NCBI GenBank assembly: GCA_964633715.1
Contig: CAZWHQ010000097.1
Location: forward strand, 1 to 6,873
DNA length: 6,873 bases
Source: JAUWVG01 sp964633715
GTDB taxonomy: Bacteria > Acidobacteriota > Aminicenantia > Aminicenantales > Aminicenantaceae
Direction: 5' to 3'
Positions 1 to 4,226 of this stretch are shown here, in pieces. Each line of letters opens with the position of its first letter. Within the stretch, counting starts at the first letter, position 1. A program made the position numbers and the translations under genes. Below the pieces are notes generated by a model. That model saw only the letters and a program-made list of their open reading frames with translations. It ran no database searches and was not told where the DNA came from.

Positions 1-1115
1 TTGTCGATGTCTTTCAGATGGGAGCCGGGACTTCTTTCCACATGAACTGCAATGAGGTTTTAGCGAACAGAGCAGAGGAAATATTGGGGGGTGAAAAAGG
101 GCAGTACAGATTGGTTCATCCGAATGACCATGTGAATATGGGACAGAGTACAAATGATGTCTTCCCCACAGCTTTGCGTTTGGCCATTCTTTTTTTATTC
201 AAAGATGTCTTTTTTAAGGCTCTCGAAAATTTCGCCAAAACATTCACGAAAAAAGCACAGGAGTTTGATTTGGTCTTGAAATCTGGGAGGACTCACCTCC
301 AGGATGCTGCTCCTATCCGTCTTGGACAGGAATTCAAGGCATACGGAATGACTTTAAGAAAATGTAAAAATTTTATCTCGAATGCCTCGCGTTCCCTCCT
401 TTCTTTGGGAATCGGGGGCAGTGCGGTAGGAACGGGATTGAATACTCCTCCTGGTTACGCAAAAAAAGTGGTGTTCTATCTTTCTGAATGGACAGGTTTT
501 GATCTGAGCCAGGCTGAAGATTTGAGAGAGTCTATGCAGAGCATGCGCCCGATGGCTGATGTTTCAGCGGGATTGAGAAATTTGGCTTTGGAGCTTACTC
601 GTATATCCAACGACCTTCGCCTACTTTCCTCAGGTCCTAAAACAGGTTTGGCAGAGATTCAGCTGCCTGCAGTCGCACCGGGCTCCTCGGTCATGCCAGG
701 GAAGGTCAATCCATCCATGCTGGAAATGTTGAATATGGTATGCTATCAGGTGATGGGGTGTGATATGGCTGTATCGGGAGCGGTCCAGGCGGGACAGTTG
801 GAACTCAATGTGATGATGCCCATTATAGCTTATAATCTCTGTTTTATGATCGATATCCTAAGTCATGCTCTAACAGAAGTAAAAAAAAGATGTTTAGATG
901 GCATTCAAGCTAATGCCGATAGATGTCAATCTTATGCTGAAGACAGCATGGCGTTAGCCACAGCTCTTTCCCCGCACATCGGATATGCCCAGGCCGCCGG
1001 AGTCGCCAGGGAAGCCTTTCGGACGGGCAAGTCGATCGCCCAAGTCACCGAGGAAAAAGAACTGCTGAGCCCGGAAAAAATCAAGGAAATCCTCAATCCA
1101 AAAAACATGACTTGA
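1..1115 (+). CDS. Aspartase/fumarase-superfamily lyase, probably aspartate ammonia-lyase (5' truncated by window edge)
   Basis: Cytoplasmic lyase of the class II fumarase/aspartase family. It would remove ammonia from aspartate, or water from malate, to give fumarate. The reading frame is open to the left edge: the codons at 3-17 read VDVFQ, the family's conserved lead-in to GAGTS. The ATG at 18 is therefore internal, and roughly 90 N-terminal residues are missing against a usual 460-470. Counting from that ATG, visible motifs are HPNDHVNMGQSTND (34-47), GRTHLQD (90-96, with the Thr-His substrate/catalytic pair) and the signature loop GSSVMPGKVNP (222-232, catalytic Ser plus Lys229 and Asn231). 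STN at 44-46 and LRLLSSGP at 200-207 resemble aspartases, whereas fumarases usually have SSN. The C-terminal part (NVMMPIIAYNL, ALSPHIGY, final NPKNMT) resembles fumarases. I favour aspartase, but substrate is not settled. Stop TGA at 1113-1115. The gene converges on the - strand genes. Confidence 0.9.
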   Translation, partial: VDVFQMGAGTSFHMNCNEVLANRAEEILGGEKGQYRLVHPNDHVNMGQSTNDVFPTALRLAILFLFKDVFFKALENFAKTFTKKAQEFDLVLKSGRTHLQDAAPIRLGQEFKAYGMTLRKCKNFISNASRSLLSLGIGGSAVGTGLNTPPGYAKKVVFYLSEWTGFDLSQAEDLRESMQSMRPMADVSAGLRNLALELTRISNDLRLLSSGPKTGLAEIQLPAVAPGSSVMPGKVNPSMLEMLNMVCYQVMGCDMAVSGAVQAGQLELNVMMPIIAYNLCFMIDILSHALTEVKKRCLDGIQANADRCQSYAEDSMALATALSPHIGYAQAAGVAREAFRTGKSIAQVTEEKELLSPEKIKEILNPKNMT

Positions 1116-1134
1116 AGCCTATCCTGCTTTCAAG
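1100..1134 (-). terminator. Weak candidate intrinsic terminator after the CPHC gene
   Basis: On the - strand, CTTGAA (1134-1129) and TTCAAG (1116-1111) form a 6-bp stem with a 12-base loop. Five bases later comes a run of six T (1105-1100). The stem is short and AT-rich, and the T-run is offset and lies inside the 3' end of the lyase gene. It is the only terminator-like structure between the convergent genes. Confidence 0.25.
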
Positions 1135-1149
1135 GATTCTATTCTGCGA

Positions 1150-1431
1150 TCACGTTTTGGTGGCCCATTCTTTGAGTTTTTCATATTCAAACTCACCGCA
1201 AATCACATCATCCGTTTCTGAGTTCAAAAAGGTGGGGACACGGAGTTGACCGCCACAATTGGCGGAAATGAGCTCCCTTTTTGACCGCATCAAATCCGCA
1301 TTTTTTTCATCGTGCCACACCTCTCGCCTGTCAAATTTTATTCCGGTTTCTTCTTCCAGCCGATCGATGAGAGGGTGCATTTTCTTGCAGTGAGGGCATT
1401 CTCTCCCATGAAACATAATGAGTTCAGTCAT
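1150..1431 (-). CDS. Small thioredoxin/glutaredoxin-fold protein with CPHC active site
   Basis: A 93-residue cytosolic redox protein that probably shuttles electrons as a dithiol. The N-terminal beta strand TELIMFHG leads into a CPHC motif (Cys12-Cys15). VPTF (65-68) supplies the cis-proline expected opposite the active site, and the C-terminal part GEFEYEKLKEWA resembles the last strand and helix of glutaredoxins. Two further cysteines, Cys59 and Cys78, are present. There is no signal peptide or membrane segment. The frame is open upstream to an ATG at 1539, but the ATG at 1431 is preferred: it puts the strand and CXXC at the usual distance from the start, lies one base after the upstream stop and has a GGAG eight bases ahead. 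The upstream gene is an FTR-type thiol reductase, so this is its likely redox partner (inference). CPHC is the motif of oxidising DsbA, but the fold length and cytosolic setting argue for a NrdH/glutaredoxin-like reductant. The physiological target is unknown. Confidence 0.85.
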   Translation of the reverse strand: MTELIMFHGRECPHCKKMHPLIDRLEEETGIKFDRREVWHDEKNADLMRSKRELISANCGGQLRVPTFLNSETDDVICGEFEYEKLKEWATKT

Positions 1432-1432
1432 A

Positions 1433-1855
1433 TTATTTTCTCCGTACAAAAAGTCCACACCAACACTCCCCATCGTTTTTATCGTTGTAAGTATCATGGA
1501 TGAGAAAGTTGCAGGGACAGATGAGTTTAAGATCTTCAACCCTATCCTTTGTGATAAGCCTGCAGGGGCAGTATCTTAAACCGTGGTTTTTCTCGTTATT
1601 GAACATACCTTCAAGAAGCATCGCCACTTTTTCTTTATCAGGATTGACCTGAAAATCATTTTTTTTTGCAAAGGTCTCGATAGCCTGAATGAAGGCCGCT
1701 TTATCCATTTTCATTTTGGGGACCATGACTTGACCCACCTCTACAGACGATGCTTCGATATACGCGTTTTTGACCTTACATGTCGGACAAATATCAGGAG
1801 GAAAAAGGCCGAAGTGAATATCGTTGCAGACAAAACAACGCCAATATTTTTTCAT
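1433..1855 (-). CDS. Rubredoxin-like domain fused to ferredoxin:thioredoxin reductase-type catalytic domain
   Basis: A 140-residue iron-sulfur thiol reductase that probably takes single electrons from ferredoxin or rubredoxin and reduces a partner disulfide. Residues 5-26 form a rubredoxin-like knuckle, YWRCFVC and CPTC, with Cys7, 10, 23 and 26. The catalytic domain has the three CXC motifs of the FTR beta-chain family: CPC (96-98), CPC (113-115) and CWC (131-133). By family analogy Cys96, 113, 115 and 131 bind the 4Fe-4S cluster, and Cys98 and Cys133 form the redox disulfide. The spacings are X14 and X15, against X16 and X8 in plant and cyanobacterial FTR, and the usual CHC histidine is Trp132. 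No separate FTR alpha-chain gene is in view. AAGGAG at 1870-1865 is nine bases from the ATG at 1855 but only three from an in-frame ATG at 1861, so the start MKKYWRC is preferred. It is followed after one base by its probable redoxin partner. Confidence 0.88.
   Translation of the reverse strand: MKKYWRCFVCNDIHFGLFPPDICPTCKVKNAYIEASSVEVGQVMVPKMKMDKAAFIQAIETFAKKNDFQVNPDKEKVAMLLEGMFNNEKNHGLRYCPCRLITKDRVEDLKLICPCNFLIHDTYNDKNDGECWCGLFVRRK
1440..1443 (-). promoter_or_regulatory. Ribosome-binding site that decides the CPHC protein start
   Basis: On the - strand, GGAG lies eight bases before the ATG at 1431-1429. It sits within the last codons of the upstream FTR-type gene, whose TAA stop is at 1435-1433. 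This supports the start at 1431 and suggests translational coupling of the two genes. Confidence 0.7.
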
Positions 1856-1905
1856 CCTCATAATCTCCTTACCGAGCCTTTCTTATTAAATAAAAATCTA
1901 TTCTA

Positions 1906-1935
1906 ATAATAATCCATCGACGCTTTCAAAGTCAA
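1906..1935 (-). promoter_or_regulatory. Candidate sigma-70-type promoter for the FTR/CPHC gene pair
   Basis: On the - strand, TTGACT (1935-1930, five of six consensus bases) is followed after 18 bases by TATTAT (1911-1906, five of six). Transcription would start near 1899, giving a leader of about 40 bases before the preferred start at 1855. It lies in the 86-base gap after the cytochrome gene. AT-rich gaps give such matches by chance, so this is a reasonable candidate and not proven. Confidence 0.45.
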
Positions 1936-1941
1936 CTAAAT

Positions 1942-2658
1942 CTATAAGAATTCTAAGTAAGCCAAAAGGTCTGCCATCTCCTGGGCGGTGAGATCCTTAA
2001 ATGAAGGCATAAATGAAATGGGATTAATGAGTTGGTTTTTGACATTTTCCACTGTGGCTGGACGGCCGCTGTGTGGGAGCTTTTCTTTTTTCAGCAGACC
2101 CTTAAGCCCCGGTCCTGTTTGAGCCTCTTCTCTATCCGCATAGTGACAAAAGCTGCACTTGTTCTGGAAAAGAACGGCTCCTGTATCCGCAGATCCTTCG
2201 ATAGAATTTGCTGAAGGAGGGGGAACGTCAAGAAGATTTGAAGAGCTATAGGGAGATCTGAGAAGATAAAATCCTGCTGAAGTAGCAAAAACAACAAAAG
2301 CCAGCGTGAGGACAATAATCCCTAAAACAGGAACAAATTTTAGGAATTGTTTGAAGAAACGAACAATCATAATTTTTATGAAAAAAATCATTAAAAGAAA
2401 GAGAGCCAAAACGCTGTGGGAAGTGGCCCGAGGGGAGAGCGCTCCACCCACTCCGGCCACATATTTGATGCAGATATAACTGATGACAAGGAGCAAAAGT
2501 AAGAAAATGAATCCGTGGATCTTGTGTAGTTTTTTTAACAGCGGTGGTTTTAACTTTTTATTCTGTCGTCCCATCAGCGTGAGCATCGAAAGTGCGGCAC
2601 CGAGAGCCGCAGCAATAAAGAACAAAGACATAATCGATTTTAAAAGCAAAATTGGCAT
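1942..2658 (-). CDS. Membrane protein with four helices and a C-terminal monohaem cytochrome c domain
   Basis: A 238-residue membrane electron carrier. Four hydrophobic segments lie at about residues 2-29, 47-68, 80-102 and 107-133. A short Ser/Pro-rich linker (about 135-155) leads to a C-terminal class I cytochrome c domain. This has the haem c attachment motif CSFCH (168-172), GPGLKGL (182-188), and MPSF (217-220) with Met217 as the likely second axial ligand, then the usual terminal helix TAQEMADLLAYLEFL. The haem domain should face the periplasm or outer face. Histidines 45 and 48 at the entry of helix 2, and 81 at the start of helix 3, could ligate a b-type haem in the membrane domain, but that is inference and I do not recognise a named family. 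The domain probably relays electrons in a respiratory chain. No oxidase or reductase subunit adjoins it. An AGGAGG six bases upstream fixes the start. Confidence 0.85.
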   Translation of the reverse strand: MPILLLKSIMSLFFIAAALGAALSMLTLMGRQNKKLKPPLLKKLHKIHGFIFLLLLLVISYICIKYVAGVGGALSPRATSHSVLALFLLMIFFIKIMIVRFFKQFLKFVPVLGIIVLTLAFVVFATSAGFYLLRSPYSSSNLLDVPPPSANSIEGSADTGAVLFQNKCSFCHYADREEAQTGPGLKGLLKKEKLPHSGRPATVENVKNQLINPISFMPSFKDLTAQEMADLLAYLEFL

Positions 2659-2664
2659 GAAAAA

Positions 2665-2670
2665 CCTCCT
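2665..2670 (-). promoter_or_regulatory. Strong Shine-Dalgarno sequence of the cytochrome gene
   Basis: AGGAGG on the - strand, six bases before the ATG at 2658-2656. It is the best ribosome-binding site in the window and fixes the start of the membrane cytochrome. The rest of the gap (2671-2752) holds no promoter or hairpin that I can defend. Confidence 0.75.
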
Positions 2671-2752
2671 GTTTATACTCTATGCACGGCCTTGATCACT
2701 AAATCAGAATCGACAAGAAATTCCACGAGTTGTTTTTTTGAAATCCAGAAGT

Positions 2753-4216
2753 TCAGTCCAAATGGTAATTGGGTGCTTCTTTGGTAATGATGACATCATG
2801 AACGTGGCTTTCTCTGATTCCGGGAGCTGTGATTTTTATAAATTTTGCTTTTGTTTGAAGTTCTTTGATTGTGCGGCATCCGGCATAACCAGACCCTGAT
2901 TTTAATCCGCCGACAAGCATCTGTGTGATTGTGGCGGCACTGCCTTTAAAAGGTACACGTCCTTCAATACCCTCCGGTACGAGTTTGCTTTCGGTAGTAA
3001 TAAGATCCTGAAAATATCTGTCGCGGCTTCCTTGGCGCATGGCTTCCAGTGATCCCATACCGCGGTAGGTTTTGTAGGAACGACCCTGGAAGATTACAAC
3101 TTCGCCAGGTGATTCTTCAGTTCCGGCAAAGAGATTACCGATCATGACAGAGCTTGCTCCGGCCACGATGGCCTTGGTGACATCTCCCGAAAACTTGATG
3201 CCGCCGTCGGCCATGAGTGGGATGTCCTCTTTCTGTGTGACCTTGAAGACGTCGGCAATGGCTGTGATTTGAGGGATTCCTGCTCCGGTCACAATCCGGG
3301 TAGTGCATATCGATCCTGGGCCAACTCCGACCTTGACGGCATCGACTCCAAGCTCGATAAGATCTTTAGCGGCCTCTTCAGTCCCGATATTGCCGGCGAT
3401 GAGTTCTTGACTGGGAAATTCAGACTTTAGGAGCTTAACGGTGTCCATAACTTTTTTAGAGTGGCCATGTGCCGTGTCCACAACCAGTACATCCACTTTT
3501 GCTTCGATCAACGCTTTTGCCCTCTCCAGGGTATCATCTCCCACCCCTACAGCTCCCCCGACTCTAAGCCTCCCAAATTTATCCTTAGAAGCGTTCGGAT
3601 ATTGAATTCTTTTGAGGATATCCTTGTAGGTGATGAGGCCTTTTAGATGATAGTTTTCATCTACCATCAAGATTTTTTCGATTTTGTGTTTGTGGAAAAG
3701 TTTTTCTGCTTCACCCAACGAAGTGCCGATAGGGACAGTGATGAGATCTTTTGTCATGACTTTGTTTATTGTCAGATTGAGGCGGGTTTCGAACCGGAGA
3801 TCGCGGTTTGTCAAGATGCCTACGAGTTTATTCTGTCCGTCCGTGATTGGGAGGCCTGAAATCTTATATTTTTTCATCACCTCTTTGGCTTCGAATATTT
3901 TATTCTGCGGTCTCATGGAGATCGGATCGACGATCATTCCGCTTTCATGGCGCTTGACTTTATCGACTTCTTCGGTCTGTTGAGCCACAGGCATATTGCG
4001 GTGAATGAATCCAATTCCTCCTTGTTGGGCCAAGGCAATAGCCATATGAGATTCTGTGACTGTGTCCATGGCTGAACTGACGATGGGAATATTAAGCGAT
4101 ATATTCCGGGTTAACTGGGTTGACACATCAACTTCGATAGGAATCACGTCCGTTTTTGCAGGGAGTACAAGCACATCGTCAAAGGTTAAACCTGACTTTA
4201 TTTTTTCATCCAACAT
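2753..4216 (-). CDS. guaB: Inosine-5'-monophosphate dehydrogenase
   Basis: Cytoplasmic enzyme that oxidises IMP to XMP with NAD+, the first committed step of GMP synthesis. The 487-residue product has the standard full length. The N-terminal part (GLTFDDVLVLPA, 9-20) begins the TIM barrel. Two CBS motifs (a Bateman module, about 95-205) are inserted, with GLPITDGQNKLVGILTNRDL and its partner MVDENYHLKGLITYKDI. The barrel then resumes with VVDTAHGHS (245-253), GNIGT (275-279) and the catalytic loop GVGPGSICTTR with Cys304. DGGI (337-340) binds phosphate, GMGSLEAM (386-393) leads into the flap and the Arg400-Tyr401 pair is the catalytic base. All expected residues are present. The frame extends 29 codons further to an ATG at 4303, but that stretch overlaps secA and is not IMPDH-like, so MLDEKIKSGLTFDD at 4216 is the start. 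It follows secA by 10 bases, so the two are probably cotranscribed. No guaA is in view. Confidence 0.97.
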   Translation of the reverse strand: MLDEKIKSGLTFDDVLVLPAKTDVIPIEVDVSTQLTRNISLNIPIVSSAMDTVTESHMAIALAQQGGIGFIHRNMPVAQQTEEVDKVKRHESGMIVDPISMRPQNKIFEAKEVMKKYKISGLPITDGQNKLVGILTNRDLRFETRLNLTINKVMTKDLITVPIGTSLGEAEKLFHKHKIEKILMVDENYHLKGLITYKDILKRIQYPNASKDKFGRLRVGGAVGVGDDTLERAKALIEAKVDVLVVDTAHGHSKKVMDTVKLLKSEFPSQELIAGNIGTEEAAKDLIELGVDAVKVGVGPGSICTTRIVTGAGIPQITAIADVFKVTQKEDIPLMADGGIKFSGDVTKAIVAGASSVMIGNLFAGTEESPGEVVIFQGRSYKTYRGMGSLEAMRQGSRDRYFQDLITTESKLVPEGIEGRVPFKGSAATITQMLVGGLKSGSGYAGCRTIKELQTKAKFIKITAPGIRESHVHDVIITKEAPNYHLD

Positions 4217-4219
4217 AAT

Positions 4220-4225
4220 CCCCCC
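4220..4225 (-). promoter_or_regulatory. G-run ribosome-binding site in the secA-guaB gap
   Basis: The 10 bases between the secA stop (4229-4227) and the guaB ATG (4216-4214) contain six Gs on the - strand, ending three bases before the ATG. A G-run can pair with the anti-Shine-Dalgarno sequence through one G-U wobble. The spacing is short, so coupling to secA translation probably helps initiation. Confidence 0.5.
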
Positions 4226-4226
4226 A

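Noticed and set aside
1121..1137. ATCCT/AGGAT hairpin between the convergent genes as a + strand terminator
   Set aside because: The stem is only 5 bp, has no following T-run, and competes with the overlapping CTTGAA/TTCAAG stem.
1432..1539. 36-codon N-terminal extension of the CPHC protein
   Set aside because: It lies within the FTR-type gene in another frame and would put an unrelated segment ahead of the thioredoxin fold. The start at 1431 has a GGAG at good spacing.
1583..1906. Open frame on the + strand antisense to the FTR-type gene
   Set aside because: It mirrors the conserved cysteine-motif gene and its composition (Phe/His-rich) is that of a reverse complement of Lys/Glu-rich coding sequence.
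2671..2752. Possible terminator or promoter in the guaB-cytochrome gap
   Set aside because: Only 4-base inverted arms are visible on the - strand. The seven-T run is on the + strand, the wrong strand for guaB, and the TATAAA at 2677-2672 has no credible -35 and abuts the ribosome-binding site.
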